A stretch of DNA of 64,000 nucleotides. It comes from Bradyrhizobium sp. SRL28 (GTDB lineage: Bacteria > Pseudomonadota > Alphaproteobacteria > Rhizobiales > Xanthobacteraceae). Location: positions 496,001-560,000 of the forward strand of contig NZ_JAHEAG010000003.1 of NCBI RefSeq assembly GCF_018596315.1, written 5' to 3'. Under the pieces are notes generated by a model. That model had not been told where the DNA came from. It did not search any database and saw only the letters and a list, made by a program, of their open reading frames with translations. The position numbers were made by a program, and so were the translations under genes. Below, in pieces: positions 24,859 through 34,220 of this stretch. Every line of letters starts with the position of its first letter. The stretch's first letter is position 1.

Positions 24859-25578
24859 TTACTTCTTCTTGTCGCCGCCCGCCGGCGCCTTGGCGGCCGC
24901 CGCCGGAGCTGCAGCACCCGCCGCAGGCGCGGCAGCAGCCGGAGCGGCACCCGCCGCCGGAGCACCCGTGCCGGCAGCCGCAGCAGCCGCAGCAGCCTTC
25001 TGTTCTTCGGCGTAGCCGGACGGCGGCACGATGGTCACCAGCGTCGCGTCTTCACGCGACAGCGACTTCACGCCGGCCGGCAGCTTGATCTCGGACAGAT
25101 GCAGCGAGTGGCTGATTTCCAGCGCCCCAACATCCGCGTCGATGTACTGCGGAATGTTTTCGACCGAGCATTCGAGATCGATGGTGTGGGTGACGATGTT
25201 GACGGTGCCGCCGCGCTTGACGCCGGGCGAGGTTTCGCCGTTCACGACGTGCAGAGGGACGCTGACGCGGATGGTCGCGCCTTCACCGAGCCGCATGAAA
25301 TCGACATGCAGCGGGAAGTCACGCACCGGATCGAGGTGGAAGTCGCGCGGAATCACGCGGTGCTTCTTGCCCTCGAGATCGATATCGTAAATCGTGGTCA
25401 GAAAGCGGCCGGCCAGGATGCGCTGGCGCAGTTCCTTGTCGTCGACCGAAATGGTCACGGGGGGCTGGTTGTTACCATAGATCACTCCGGGCACTCTCCC
25501 GGCGCGACGCTCTGCCCGGGCGGCCCCCTTGCCGCTCTGCGGACGCGCGGTCGCCTTCAATTCCTTGACGGTCGCCAT
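24859..25578 (-). CDS. rplY: 50S ribosomal protein L25/general stress protein Ctc
   Basis: Binds 5S rRNA in the large subunit. The 239-residue protein has the L25 N-domain (TVKELKATARPQSGKGAARA, VIYGNNQPPVTISVDDKELR) and the TL5/Ctc C-domain (VDFMRLGEGATIRVSVPLHV, GTVNIVTHTIDLECSVENIP, SLHLSEIKLPAGVKSLSRED). After about residue 190 comes a low-complexity Ala/Pro/Gly tail ending in lysines, common in alphaproteobacterial L25. ATG at 25578. An RNA hairpin followed by a U-rich run lies in its leader. Confidence 0.95.
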   Translation of the reverse strand: MATVKELKATARPQSGKGAARAERRAGRVPGVIYGNNQPPVTISVDDKELRQRILAGRFLTTIYDIDLEGKKHRVIPRDFHLDPVRDFPLHVDFMRLGEGATIRVSVPLHVVNGETSPGVKRGGTVNIVTHTIDLECSVENIPQYIDADVGALEISHSLHLSEIKLPAGVKSLSREDATLVTIVPPSGYAEEQKAAAAAAAAGTGAPAAGAAPAAAAPAAGAAAPAAAAKAPAGGDKKK

Positions 25579-25599
25579 CGTGTTAAGTCCTTGTTTTCT

Positions 25600-25625
25600 A
25601 AAAAGTTAAAGGCCGCATCGCGGCC
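25600..25625 (-). promoter_or_regulatory. hairpin with U-rich tail in the rplY leader (possible attenuator)
   Basis: On the minus strand the leader reads GGCCGC GAT GCGGCC, a 6-bp stem with a 3-nt loop, then TTTAACTTTTTAG. It ends about 22 nt before the start codon. It resembles a weak intrinsic terminator and may control rplY through attenuation. No known L25 leader motif was recognised; this is inference. Confidence 0.35.
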
Positions 25626-25760
25626 CGTTGGCGTCCCACAGCAAGCCTCCAGGGGTGCGGGGGCTGCGGACGTGGCGGGCTTTTAGCCCCAAAGGGGCAA
25701 AATGACAAGGAAATGAAGGGATTTTTCTGCGGTTTTGGGGGGCTGAGCCGGAAAGCGCCC

Positions 25761-25847
25761 GTAGCCCGGATGGAGCGGAGCGAAATCCGGGAACACCCTA
25801 TCAGCCGTAAAACTGCCCCGGATTGCGCTGCGCTCCATCCGGGCTAC
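25761..25847. repeat. intergenic palindromic repeat, family C (GTAGCCCGGATGGAGCG ... CCATCCGGGCTAC)
   Basis: The ends GTAGCCCGGATGGAGCGGAG and GCGCTCCATCCGGGCTAC are inverted copies; inner ATCCGGG and CCGGAT pair too. Another copy lies at 57015-57101. It sits just 12 bp from the end of the convergent UbiK-like gene's stop side and upstream of rplY. Confidence 0.8.
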
Positions 25848-25859
25848 GGGCAAAGACCC

Positions 25860-26153
25860 CTAACCGTCCGTCTTCGTGCTGCCGGCATCCGTCACTGCCG
25901 GCGAAATGCCCAGCTTGGCTTCCAGCGCCGCGATCCGGCCCTTCAGCGCCTCGTTCTCCTCGCGCGCCAGGCGGGCCATATCCTTGACCGCGTCGAACTC
26001 CTCGCGCTTGACGAGGTCGAGGTCGCGCAGGATGCGTTCGGCCTGATTGCGCACGACGCTGTCGACCTCGCGCTTGACGCCCTGCGCGGCGCCGGCGGCG
26101 TCGTTCATCAAACGGCCGATCTCGTCGAAAAACCGATTGCTGGTCTGGGTCAT
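25860..26153 (-). CDS. ubiK: UbiK/YqiC-family accessory factor (membrane-fusogenic coiled-coil)
   Basis: A 97-residue helical protein: TSNRFFDEIGRLMNDAAGAA forms the amphipathic membrane-contacting helix and KREEFDAVKDMARLAREENE then ALKGRIAALEAKLG the coiled coil, as in BMFP/UbiK proteins, which support aerobic ubiquinone synthesis and trimerise. The ATG at 26153 has GGAG 9 nt upstream; the frame is open further but without a site. Low-complexity Thr/Asp tail. Start confident, exact role inferred from the family. Confidence 0.8.
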   Translation of the reverse strand: MTQTSNRFFDEIGRLMNDAAGAAQGVKREVDSVVRNQAERILRDLDLVKREEFDAVKDMARLAREENEALKGRIAALEAKLGISPAVTDAGSTKTDG

Positions 26154-26352
26154 CTGAAAACGCTCCGGTCGCTGCAAATTGATCGTCACCGGCAAGACAA
26201 TGGCGATCCCAAAGGCAAGGTTCAAGGGCAAGGTTCAAGTGCGCCGTTCAAGGCAGACGTGATGCCCCTTTGCCTTGTCATGCCCCGGTTTCCTTGCAAT
26301 CGTATCAAGCGCTTCACCAGTAACCAGAATCACAACGCAAAAAGAAACGCCC

Positions 26353-27087
26353 ATGATCGACCAGCAGATCGATATTGCGACCAAGGACGGCAAGACCACA
26401 ACCTTCATCACCCATCCCGAACGCGGCGGGCCCTTTCCGGTCATCATCTTCTACATGGACGCGCCGGCGATCCGCGAGGAACTGCGCGACATGGCGCGGC
26501 GGCTCGGCACGTCAGGCTATTACGTGATGCTGCCCAACATGTATTACCGCTCCGGCGTCATGGAGCTGGGGCCGATCCCGCCGGACCCGGAAGCGCCCGA
26601 GCGCAAGCAGATGTTCGGCTTCATGAACTCGATCAACATTCCCATGGTGATGGAAGACACCAAGGCCCTGCTTGCCTATGCCGAGACGCAAGAAGCGGCG
26701 AACACGAAAATCGTCGGCACCGTCGGCTACTGCATGAGCGGCCGCTACGCGGTCAACGCGGCGACGCATTTTCCGGATCGTGTGAAGGCGGCGGCTTCGA
26801 TCTACGGCACCCACCTTGCGACCGACGAGCCCGACAGCCCGCATCTGGCTGCAAGCAAGACCAAGGCCGAATTGTATTTCGCCTGCGCCGAGACCGACAT
26901 CTATGCGCCGCAGGAGATTATCGACAAGGTCGCGGCCGGCATGAAGGGATCGAACAACGAGGTCGAGATCTATCCGGGCACCCATCACGGTTTCGCCTTC
27001 CCGAAGCGCCCGGTCTACCACCGCGACGCCGCCGAACGGCACTGGGAGCGTCTGCTGGCGCTCTATCGCCGCAACCTGTCAACATGA
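26353..27087 (+). CDS. dienelactone hydrolase family protein
   Basis: A 244-residue alpha/beta hydrolase. The catalytic triad can be read: nucleophile C127 in VGYCMSGR, acid D182 in CAETDIYAP and His211 or His212 in PGTHHGFAFP. A Cys nucleophile in G-x-C-x-G is the DLH hallmark. The enzyme class opens dienelactones in the beta-ketoadipate-like degradation of halogenated aromatics but also hydrolyses other esters, so the substrate is not set. ATG at 26353. It is followed after 13 nt by a GNAT gene, the first gene of the chain leading to lgt and pgeF. Confidence 0.87.
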   Translation: MIDQQIDIATKDGKTTTFITHPERGGPFPVIIFYMDAPAIREELRDMARRLGTSGYYVMLPNMYYRSGVMELGPIPPDPEAPERKQMFGFMNSINIPMVMEDTKALLAYAETQEAANTKIVGTVGYCMSGRYAVNAATHFPDRVKAAASIYGTHLATDEPDSPHLAASKTKAELYFACAETDIYAPQEIIDKVAAGMKGSNNEVEIYPGTHHGFAFPKRPVYHRDAAERHWERLLALYRRNLST

Positions 27088-27100
27088 TCGCAAGATAGCG

Positions 27101-27589
27101 ATGGCTGGAATCCGACTCAGAGATTACGAAAGCGCGGATGCGCAAAATCTGAACCGGATTGCAGTCTCGGCCTTTGATCAGTTTCGAGACCACTATGGCG
27201 ACTGGCCGGCGATGCTTGCCGGCCTGTCGAAGACCTCTGATCTCAGTGCGAGTGGAGAAGTCATCATTGCCGAACTTCAGGACAAATTTGCCGGCGCCGT
27301 CGCCTATTTCGCGCCGAACAGTCAAAAAGCCGCGTTCTTCGATCAACGCTGGCCCATCATTCGCATGCTGGTCGTTGACCCCGCGTTTCGCGGAAAAGGG
27401 ATTGGGCGAGCCTTGAGTGATGAATGTATTGCGAGAGCCAGACGCGACGGGTCGCCGGTCATTGCGCTCCATACCAGTCCGATCATGTCGGTCGCCTTGC
27501 CGATGTATCTGAAGATGGGGTTTGTCAAAGCCTATGACGCCCCGCCGATCTTCGGCGTAGCCTACGCGGTCTACACGAAAGCCCTGTGA
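27101..27589 (+). CDS. GNAT family N-acetyltransferase
   Basis: A 162-residue acyltransferase. The acetyl-CoA loop of motif A reads [20 protein letters not shown] (RGKGIG, the Q/RxxGxG/A motif). The C-terminal part has [20 protein letters not shown], as in GNATs that end with a Tyr-containing beta bulge. Acceptor (protein, small amine) unknown. Its stop overlaps the GTG alternative start of lgt (GTGA), so the two genes are joined in expression. Confidence 0.84.
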   Translation: MAGIRLRDYESADAQNLNRIAVSAFDQFRDHYGDWPAMLAGLSKTSDLSASGEVIIAELQDKFAGAVAYFAPNSQKAAFFDQRWPIIRMLVVDPAFRGKGIGRALSDECIARARRDGSPVIALHTSPIMSVALPMYLKMGFVKAYDAPPIFGVAYAVYTKAL

Positions 27590-27594
27590 GCCAG

Positions 27595-28440
27595 ATGCCC
27601 TTTCTCACCATCACCTTTCCGGCAATTGATCCCGTCGCCATCTCGGTCGGACCGCTCGCGATCCGATGGTATGCGCTGGCCTATATCAGCGGCATCGTGA
27701 TCGGATGGATTTATGCGCGCGCGCTGATCAGGAGCGAGAAATTGTGGAGCGGGCCGGCGCCGATCGCGCCCTTGCAACTCGACGACTTCATTCTCTGGGT
27801 CACCATCGGCATCATCCTCGGCGGCCGCACCGGCTACGTGCTGTTCTACAACCCTGCCTTCTTCGTCCAGAATCCGGCCGCCATTCTCAAACTATGGGAA
27901 GGCGGCATGTCCTTCCACGGCGGCTTTCTCGGCTGCGTCGCCGCGGTGATGCTGTTTGCGCTCAAGAACAATATCTCCATCCTGTCGCTTGGCGACATCA
28001 CGACCGCAGTCGCTCCGATCGGAATATTGCTCGGGCGGATCGCCAACTTCATCAAAGGCGAGTTGTGGGGGCGTGAGGCGGATGCCAGCGTGCCCTGGAG
28101 AATGATCTTTCCCGATGACCCGCTCCAACTTTTCCGTCACCCAAGCCAGCTCTACGAAGCGGCGCTCGAGGGCGCCCTGCTGTTTGTGGTCCTGGCGGTC
28201 ATGGTCCGGATGGGCGCGTTGAAACGGCCGGGCCTGATCCTCGGCAGCTTCATCGCGATCTATGGTCTTGCACGCATTACCAGCGAGTTTTTCCGCGAAC
28301 CCGATCCCCAGCTCGGATTTTTGTGGGGCGGGCTGACCATGGGTATGCTTTTGTCGGTACCCATGATCATTGCCGGGGCCATCCTGATTATGATGGCATG
28401 GCGCCGCAAGGCGCCGGAGCATATACAGAAGTCGATTTAA
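27595..28440 (+). CDS. lgt: prolipoprotein diacylglyceryl transferase
   Basis: Adds diacylglycerol from phosphatidylglycerol to the lipobox cysteine of prolipoproteins in the inner membrane. The 281-residue polytopic protein has the hallmarks [33 protein letters not shown], the phosphate-binding SFHGGFLG and [17 protein letters not shown] (the conserved Arg/Asn/Glu of the active site). I chose the ATG at 27595; a GTG at 27586, overlapping the GNAT stop, is a nearby alternative in frame. Followed by the methyltransferase gene 8 nt later. Confidence 0.95.
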   Translation: MPFLTITFPAIDPVAISVGPLAIRWYALAYISGIVIGWIYARALIRSEKLWSGPAPIAPLQLDDFILWVTIGIILGGRTGYVLFYNPAFFVQNPAAILKLWEGGMSFHGGFLGCVAAVMLFALKNNISILSLGDITTAVAPIGILLGRIANFIKGELWGREADASVPWRMIFPDDPLQLFRHPSQLYEAALEGALLFVVLAVMVRMGALKRPGLILGSFIAIYGLARITSEFFREPDPQLGFLWGGLTMGMLLSVPMIIAGAILIMMAWRRKAPEHIQKSI

Positions 28441-28448
28441 GGCAGGCC

Positions 28449-29576
28449 GTGACCGAATTTTCACCGTTGCAGGCGGAGATCCACAAGCTGATCAAATCGT
28501 CAGGGCCGATGCCGGTCTGGCGATACATGGAGCTGTGCCTGATACATCCCGAGCACGGCTATTACGTGTCGCGCGATCCATTGGGCCGCGAGGGCGATTT
28601 CACCACCGCCCCCGAGGTCAGCCAGATGTTCGGCGAGCTGCTCGGTCTATGGACGGCTTCGGTGTGGAAGGCGATCGGGTCGCCGCCGACGCTGCGGCTG
28701 GTCGAACTCGGCCCCGGCCGCGGCACCATGATGGCGGATGCGCTCCGCGCGGTTCGGGTGCTGCCGCCGCTCTATCAATCGCTCCATGTCCATCTCGTCG
28801 AGATCAACCCGGTGCTGCGCGAGAAGCAGCGGGCGACGCTATCCGGCGTCCGCAACATCAGCTGGCATGACAGCATCGACGAGGTGCCGGAGGGCCCGGT
28901 GGTCATTCTCGCCAACGAATACTTCGACGTGCTGCCGATCCATCAGGTGGTCAAACGCGAGACCGGCTGGCACGAGCGCGTCGTCAAGCTCGACCCCGAT
29001 GGCAAGCTGGTATTCGCAGCCGCTGACGATCCGATGCCTCGCTTCGAGGTGTTGCTGCCGCCGCTGGTGCGCGCGGCCCCTGTCGGCGCCGTGTTCGAAT
29101 GGCGGCCAGACAACGAGATGATGAAGATCGCCGCGCGGATACGCGACCAGGACGGCGCAGCGCTGATCATCGATTACGGCCATCTGCGCAGCGACGCCGG
29201 CGACACCTTCCAGGCGATCGCCCGCCACAGCTTTGCCGATCCCCTGAAGAATCCGGGCCAGGCCGATGTCACCGCCCATGTCGATTTCCAGGCGCTGGCG
29301 CGCGCGGCAGAAGACGTCGGCGCGCGCGTTCATGGCCCGGTGACGCAGGGCGACTTCCTCAAGCGGCTCGGAATCGAGACGCGGGCCGTCACGCTGATGG
29401 GAAAAACCACGGCGGAAGTTTCCGCCGATATTTCCGCCGCACTGAAACGCCTGACCGACAGCGGCCGCGGCGGCATGGGATCGATGTTCAAGGTGCTTGC
29501 GGTCACCCAACCCAATCTCACCATGGTCGCGGGTCTCAGCGACGAACCGCCGGCGCAGGGAGACGAAACAGAATGA
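28449..29576 (+). CDS. class I SAM-dependent methyltransferase, NDUFAF7/MidA family
   Basis: A 375-residue enzyme: PMPVWRYMELCLIHPEHGYY, SRDPLGREGDFTTAPEVSQM, the SAM-binding LVELGPGRGTMMADALRA, and FDVLPIHQVVKRETGWHERV. These are all typical of COG1565, whose mitochondrial member symmetrically dimethylates an Arg of complex I subunit NDUFS2. The bacterial substrate may be the equivalent NuoD subunit (inference). GTG at 28449 with AAGG 6 nt upstream. Its stop overlaps the pgeF start (ATGA). Gene order lgt-midA-pgeF is widely conserved in alphaproteobacteria. Confidence 0.9.
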   Translation: MTEFSPLQAEIHKLIKSSGPMPVWRYMELCLIHPEHGYYVSRDPLGREGDFTTAPEVSQMFGELLGLWTASVWKAIGSPPTLRLVELGPGRGTMMADALRAVRVLPPLYQSLHVHLVEINPVLREKQRATLSGVRNISWHDSIDEVPEGPVVILANEYFDVLPIHQVVKRETGWHERVVKLDPDGKLVFAAADDPMPRFEVLLPPLVRAAPVGAVFEWRPDNEMMKIAARIRDQDGAALIIDYGHLRSDAGDTFQAIARHSFADPLKNPGQADVTAHVDFQALARAAEDVGARVHGPVTQGDFLKRLGIETRAVTLMGKTTAEVSADISAALKRLTDSGRGGMGSMFKVLAVTQPNLTMVAGLSDEPPAQGDETE

Positions 29577-30340
29577 CGTTCGGATCGTCGCTGCTCGCAG
29601 CCATTCCAGGGCTGCGCCACGCCTTCTTCACCCGCGAGGGCGGGATATCCAGCGGAATCTATCAGGGCCTCAACGGCGGACTCGGTTCGAACGACGATCC
29701 GGCCAGTGTCGCGGAAAATCGCCGCCGGATGGCCGAGCAGATGGGCGTCGCGCCCGACCGCCTGCTCAGCGCGCACCAGATCCATTCACCCGACGTCGTG
29801 GTGGCGACCGGACCATGGCAAGGTGACAAACCGCGCGCCGACGCGCTCGTCACAAGCACGGAAGGCATCGCCATCGGCATCACCGCCGCGGATTGCGGCC
29901 CGGTCCTGTTCGCCGACGCGAGCGCTCGCGTGATCGGCGCGGCGCACGCCGGCTGGAAGGGCGCGCTGACCGGCGTGCTGGAATCGACCATCGACGCGAT
30001 GGAGAAACTCGGCGCTGAGCGCTCCGGCATCGTCGCCGCCATCGGTCCCTTGATCCGCCAGCACTCCTATGAAGTTGGCAGCGAATTCGTCGAGCGCTTC
30101 CTGGATGCCGATGCAGAGAACGGCGTGTTCTTCATCCCCTCGACTCGCGCAGGCCATGCGATGTTCGACCTCGCCGGTTTCATCCGGATGCGGCTGGAAA
30201 ATGCCGGCGTGCTCATGATCGACGACATCGGCGTCGACACCTATTCCGACGAGCGGTTCTACAGCTACCGCCGCTCGGTGCACCGGAAAGAGCCGGACTA
30301 CGGCCGCCACGTCCACGCGATCGCGCTGGAGCGCGAGTGA
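29573..30340 (+). CDS. pgeF: peptidoglycan editing factor PgeF (YfiH/laccase-domain)
   Basis: A 255-residue protein of the family once called polyphenol oxidoreductase and now known to remove mis-incorporated amino acids from muropeptide precursors. Metal and catalytic residues: H68 and H71 in LLSAHQIHSPDV, C108 in ITAADCGPVLF, H125 in IGAAHAGWKG. Full length. ATG at 29573 overlaps the upstream stop by 4 bp, so the gene is translationally coupled. Last gene of the lgt chain; a convergent MDR gene follows after 3 bp. Confidence 0.93.
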   Translation: MTFGSSLLAAIPGLRHAFFTREGGISSGIYQGLNGGLGSNDDPASVAENRRRMAEQMGVAPDRLLSAHQIHSPDVVVATGPWQGDKPRADALVTSTEGIAIGITAADCGPVLFADASARVIGAAHAGWKGALTGVLESTIDAMEKLGAERSGIVAAIGPLIRQHSYEVGSEFVERFLDADAENGVFFIPSTRAGHAMFDLAGFIRMRLENAGVLMIDDIGVDTYSDERFYSYRRSVHRKEPDYGRHVHAIALERE

Positions 30341-30343
30341 TTC

Positions 30344-31345
30344 TCATCTCACCTTCAACACCACCTTGCCCCGCGCCCGGCCGGCCTCGAGATAGGTCAG
30401 CGCATCGGGCAACTGCTCGAAGGCGAATTCGCGATCGACCACCGGCCTGATCGCGCCGCCCTCCACCAGGGCGGCGATGTTGCGCAACTGGTCGCCGTTG
30501 GATTCCGTGAAGGACCATTCGTATCGCGCCCCGGCGGCCGCGCTGGCGGCGTAAACCTTCCGTCCCATCAGCCAGACGACGATGCCCACCAGCAGCCCGG
30601 CGCCCTCGCGCCGGGCGAAATCCCGATCCGGTGGCCCGCTGAGCGAAATCACCACGCCGCCGCGCTTCACCACCTTGAAGGCATCGATGGTGAATGCGCC
30701 ACCGAGCGTGTCGTAGACGATATCGTACTTGCCATCCTGCTGAAGATAGTTCTCGCGGTCGTAAGCGATGACGCGGTCAGCTCCGAGCGAAGCGACGAAA
30801 TCCGCGTTTTTCGAACTCGTCGTCGACGTCACGTGAAGACCGAGATGCTTTGCGTATTGAACCGCAAATGTGCCGACGCCGCCGGAGCCGGCATGGATCA
30901 GGATCCGCTGCCCGGACTTCGCACCGGCACGCCCGAACATCTGCACCGTGGTCAGCCCGACGAGCGGCAGCGAAGCCGCTTCCGCGTGTGAAATTGAAGC
31001 CGGCTTGAGCGCGACGAGCTTTTCGCCAAGGGCGATTTGCTCGGCAAATGTACCAATCGTGTCGCGCGACGCGCGGACAAACACCGCATCGCCCGGTTTG
31101 AATTTCGACGCTCCGGCTCCCACCGAGGACACGACACCGCTGGCATCGAACCCGAACGGGCGCGGCAGCTGATATTTCGAGACGCGCTTCAGGTCGCCAT
31201 GCGCGATCTTGAAGTCGATCGGATTGAGGCTGGCGGCATGGATTTCGATTCTGACGTCGCCGGGGCCCGGGACCGGATCGGCGATTTCCGCCAGGCGGAC
31301 ATGGTCGGCGATCGCGCCATAGCCGTCGAGAACAAAGGCCCGCAT
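30344..31345 (-). CDS. zinc-independent MDR oxidoreductase (quinone reductase type)
   Basis: A 333-residue NADP-dependent oxidoreductase of the medium-chain dehydrogenase superfamily. The N-terminal GroES-like part reads GPGDVRIEIHAASLNPIDFK, the cofactor fold ILIHAGSGGVGTFAVQYAKH (GSGGVG), and VKRGGVVISLSGPPDR closes the Rossmann domain. The zinc ligand pattern GHE is absent (PFGFDASGVV instead), as in zeta-crystallin/quinone reductase types. Substrate unknown. Starts at ATG 31345; only 3 bp separate its stop from pgeF. Confidence 0.86.
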   Translation of the reverse strand: MRAFVLDGYGAIADHVRLAEIADPVPGPGDVRIEIHAASLNPIDFKIAHGDLKRVSKYQLPRPFGFDASGVVSSVGAGASKFKPGDAVFVRASRDTIGTFAEQIALGEKLVALKPASISHAEAASLPLVGLTTVQMFGRAGAKSGQRILIHAGSGGVGTFAVQYAKHLGLHVTSTTSSKNADFVASLGADRVIAYDRENYLQQDGKYDIVYDTLGGAFTIDAFKVVKRGGVVISLSGPPDRDFARREGAGLLVGIVVWLMGRKVYAASAAAGARYEWSFTESNGDQLRNIAALVEGGAIRPVVDREFAFEQLPDALTYLEAGRARGKVVLKVR

Positions 31346-31478
31346 GGATCATCCTGCCGGGTTGGGGAATTCTGGCAACAACAAGGTGAACGGAGGCGAG
31401 CTCGACGCAATCTTTTTGGCGGACCGGTGCACCCGCTGCCCTAGACCTTAACACATTTTAACGATATCGCAGGAAGCA

Positions 31479-32096
31479 ATGAGGGACACCTTGATAGCTT
31501 CGTGCCTGAAAGCGCCGCGCGCCATGATCGCCGCGGCGCTCCTTGCCGTTTCCTGCGCGCTGGGTGGCTGCGCCGGCGGCGGTGCGACGGGCAGCGGCTC
31601 GTACGCGATGGCACCGAGCGCCGGTGGCGGCGCCACCGTGGCATTCGAATCGATCGACGGTCCGCCGCCGCAGGTATTCGATCGGATGGTCGGCGTACTC
31701 GACAGCGAATCGAAGCTGCGCAACCTGTCGATCGTCTCCCGCGAGGGCGGGGCTGCCTACCGTGTGCGCAGCTATCTCTCGGCGCAGGTGGTTCGCGGCA
31801 AGACCGTGATCGCCTGGGTCTGGGACGTCTACGACAACAACCAGCAGCGCGCGCTGCGGCTTTCCGGCGAAGAACCCGCCGGCAAGGCGGGCCGCGACGC
31901 CTGGGCGGCGGCTGATGACCTCGTGCTGCGCAAAATTGCGCAGGCCGGCCTTGCCGGCCTCACCGGCATGGTCAATGGAACGCCGGATGCGGCTCCGGCC
32001 CCGGCCAGCCGCGGCCCGGCGGTTGCGAGTGCGGAAGGGGCCCTACCCGTTCAGGATGAGGCCAGCGTCACGGCGCTCGGTTTCAGCGCCCAATAA
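31479..32096 (+). CDS. putative lipoprotein of unknown function (205 aa)
   Basis: A 205-residue protein with a basic start ([17 protein letters not shown]), a hydrophobic core ([13 protein letters not shown]) and the lipobox LGGC, so it should be lipidated by Lgt and Lsp. The mature part starts with a flexible Gly/Ser/Thr-rich stretch, then a globular segment ([20 protein letters not shown] ... [19 protein letters not shown]) and an Ala/Pro-rich end. AGGA lies 4 nt from the ATG. No family named. Confidence 0.75.
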   Translation: MRDTLIASCLKAPRAMIAAALLAVSCALGGCAGGGATGSGSYAMAPSAGGGATVAFESIDGPPPQVFDRMVGVLDSESKLRNLSIVSREGGAAYRVRSYLSAQVVRGKTVIAWVWDVYDNNQQRALRLSGEEPAGKAGRDAWAAADDLVLRKIAQAGLAGLTGMVNGTPDAAPAPASRGPAVASAEGALPVQDEASVTALGFSAQ

Positions 32097-32266
32097 ACGG
32101 CCCGTTAAGGTCCCGTATTGGCCGATTTTTGACCGGGAAAACGACGTCAACGGGTTGCCAGCCGGGCCCCCCGCCTGTATTTCCTCGCTCATCAAAACGC
32201 GCTGGTTCCCGAGGGCTTCTCGATATGCTGAACATCGTATCCAGCAAGGCGCGAGGAGAAGGATCG

Positions 32267-33220
32267 ATGTCGGCCAAGAACGGCTCCATCAAGCTCGTCG
32301 CCGGCAATTCCAATCCCGCGCTGGCGCTGGAAATCGCCAATTGGCTTCGCCTGCCGCTTACCAAGGCCGTGGTGCGGCGTTTCGCCGACATGGAAATCTT
32401 TGTCCAGATCCAGGAAAACGTGCGCGGCTCCGACGTTTTCATCATCCAGTCGACGTCGTTTCCCGCCAACGACCACCTGATGGAATTGCTGATCATCACC
32501 GATGCGCTGCGGCGGGCGTCGGCGCGCCGAATCACTGCGGTGGTCCCTTATTTCGGCTACGCCCGGCAGGACCGCAAAGTTGGTTCGCGCTCGCCGATCT
32601 CAGCCAAGCTGGTGGCCAATCTGATCAGCCGCGCCGGCGTCGACCGGGTGATGACGCTCGATCTGCACGCCGAACAGATCCAGGGCTTCTTCGATATTCC
32701 GACCGACAACCTCTACGCCTCGCCGGTGATGGTGCGGGATATCAAGGAAAGCTCCGACCTCACCAGCGTCATGGTGGTGTCGCCCGATGTCGGTGGCGTG
32801 GCACGCGCCCGCGGCCTCGCCAAGCGCATCAACGCCCCGCTGGCGATCATCGATAAGCGCCGCGAGCGCGCCGGGGAATCCGAGGTCATGAACGTGATCG
32901 GCGATGTCGCCGGCTACACCTGCATCCTGGTCGACGACATCGTGGATTCCGGCGGCACGCTGGTGAATGCGGCCGACGCGCTGATCGCCAACGGTGCCAA
33001 GGATGTCTACGCCTACATCTCCCATGGCGTGCTGTCGGGCGGCGCTGCCGCGCGCATCGCCTCGTCGAAGCTGAAAGAGCTCGTCATCACCGACTCGATC
33101 CTGCCGACGGAAGCAGTCACCAAGGCCGCAAACATCCGCACGCTGTCGATCGCGCCGCTGATCGCGGAAGCGATCAGCCGCACCGCGTCGGAAGAATCGG
33201 TGTCGAGCCTGTTCGACTGA
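32267..33220 (+). CDS. prs: ribose-phosphate pyrophosphokinase
   Basis: Makes PRPP from ribose 5-phosphate and ATP for nucleotide, His and Trp synthesis. The 317-residue class I enzyme has [20 protein letters not shown], the ATP-binding [40 protein letters not shown] and the PRPP loop [21 protein letters not shown] chose the ATG at 32267 behind GAGGAGAAGGATCG. A longer in-frame reading has no better site. A palindromic repeat follows. Confidence 0.96.
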   Translation: MSAKNGSIKLVAGNSNPALALEIANWLRLPLTKAVVRRFADMEIFVQIQENVRGSDVFIIQSTSFPANDHLMELLIITDALRRASARRITAVVPYFGYARQDRKVGSRSPISAKLVANLISRAGVDRVMTLDLHAEQIQGFFDIPTDNLYASPVMVRDIKESSDLTSVMVVSPDVGGVARARGLAKRINAPLAIIDKRRERAGESEVMNVIGDVAGYTCILVDDIVDSGGTLVNAADALIANGAKDVYAYISHGVLSGGAAARIASSKLKELVITDSILPTEAVTKAANIRTLSIAPLIAEAISRTASEESVSSLFD

Positions 33221-33236
33221 GGCAGGCTTGTAGCTT

Positions 33237-33322
33237 GTAGGGTGGGCAAAGCGCAGCGTGCCCACCATTCACGATGCCGCTTCGGGATAGATGGTGGGCA
33301 CGCTTCGCTTTGCCCACCCTAC
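33237..33322. repeat. intergenic palindromic repeat, family B
   Basis: The left arm GTAGGGTGGGCAAAGCGCAG runs into CGTGCCCACCAT; the right arm ATGGTGGGCACGCTTCGCTT then TGCCCACCCTAC is its complement. Lies between the convergent prs and SDR genes. Confidence 0.85.
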
Positions 33323-33329
33323 GGCGTCA

Positions 33330-34139
33330 TCACTCGAACCCCGGCCGCGGCACCAGATTCATCAGCATATTGGCATAACCGCCATCAACGGTGATCTCGT
33401 CACCGTTGACGTAGGATGCACGGTCACTGGCGAGGAACAGGATCGCGTCGGCCATATCCTGCGGCATGCCGACCCGCCGCATCGGCACCACCGCTGCGCG
33501 TCGCTCGGTGACTCCAGGCGTATCGTAGAAGGCCTGGCTCATCGGCGTGATCACCATGCCGGGGCTGACGACGTTGCTGCGGATGCCGTGCGGTCCCCAT
33601 TCGTTGGCGAGTTGCTGCGACAGCATGATCACGCCGGCCTTGCTGACGCTGTAGGCACCGCTCTGCCCCTGCGCGTTGCTGCCGGCGATCGACGCCACAT
33701 GAACCAGGCTGCCGCGGCGATGCTCGCGCATCTGCCGGCCGAAAACCTGCGCGCAGACGAAGTAGCCGGTCAGATTGACCGCGAGGACGCTGTTCCATTC
33801 GGCCAGGGACAGGCTGTCGAGCGCGCCGGGCCGCAGCACGGCGGCGGTGTTGACCAGCACGTGGCACGGTCCCAGCGATTTCTCGATGGTCTCGGATGCG
33901 GCGGTGACGCTCTCGACGCTCGACGTGTCGCAACGGGCGATGACATGGTCAGTACCGAACTTGCCGAGTTCGGCGCGCGTCACCTCGAGGCCGCGTTCAT
34001 CAAGATCGATGGCGGCGACACGCGCGCCGGCCTGGGCGAAACTGATGGCAACAGCGCGGCCGATCCCGCCGCCGCCACCTGTCACCACACAGACACGGCC
34101 AGACAGGCCGAGCCAATCGGAAGATTTTTGTTCGGCCAT
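33330..34139 (-). CDS. SDR family NAD(P)-dependent oxidoreductase
   Basis: A 269-residue classical short-chain dehydrogenase. Cofactor motif CVVTGGGGGIGRAVAISFAQ (TGxxxGIG), NTAAVL for the NNAG position, catalytic Ser in VHVASIAGSN and YSVSK for the YxxxK. D-rich segment DLDERGL after beta-2 suggests NAD preference. ATG at 34139. It is on the same strand as coxG, whose stop lies 82 bp upstream of its start, so it might be read through from the cox operon. Substrate unknown. Confidence 0.87.
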   Translation of the reverse strand: MAEQKSSDWLGLSGRVCVVTGGGGGIGRAVAISFAQAGARVAAIDLDERGLEVTRAELGKFGTDHVIARCDTSSVESVTAASETIEKSLGPCHVLVNTAAVLRPGALDSLSLAEWNSVLAVNLTGYFVCAQVFGRQMREHRRGSLVHVASIAGSNAQGQSGAYSVSKAGVIMLSQQLANEWGPHGIRSNVVSPGMVITPMSQAFYDTPGVTERRAAVVPMRRVGMPQDMADAILFLASDRASYVNGDEITVDGGYANMLMNLVPRPGFE

Positions 34140-34220
34140 GACGTCCGCGCTCCTGTCCAGTGATACGACCGGCGGCAGCATAGCTGAAAGCCGGTCCAGA
34201 CCGGGAAACGAATTCCGGCG

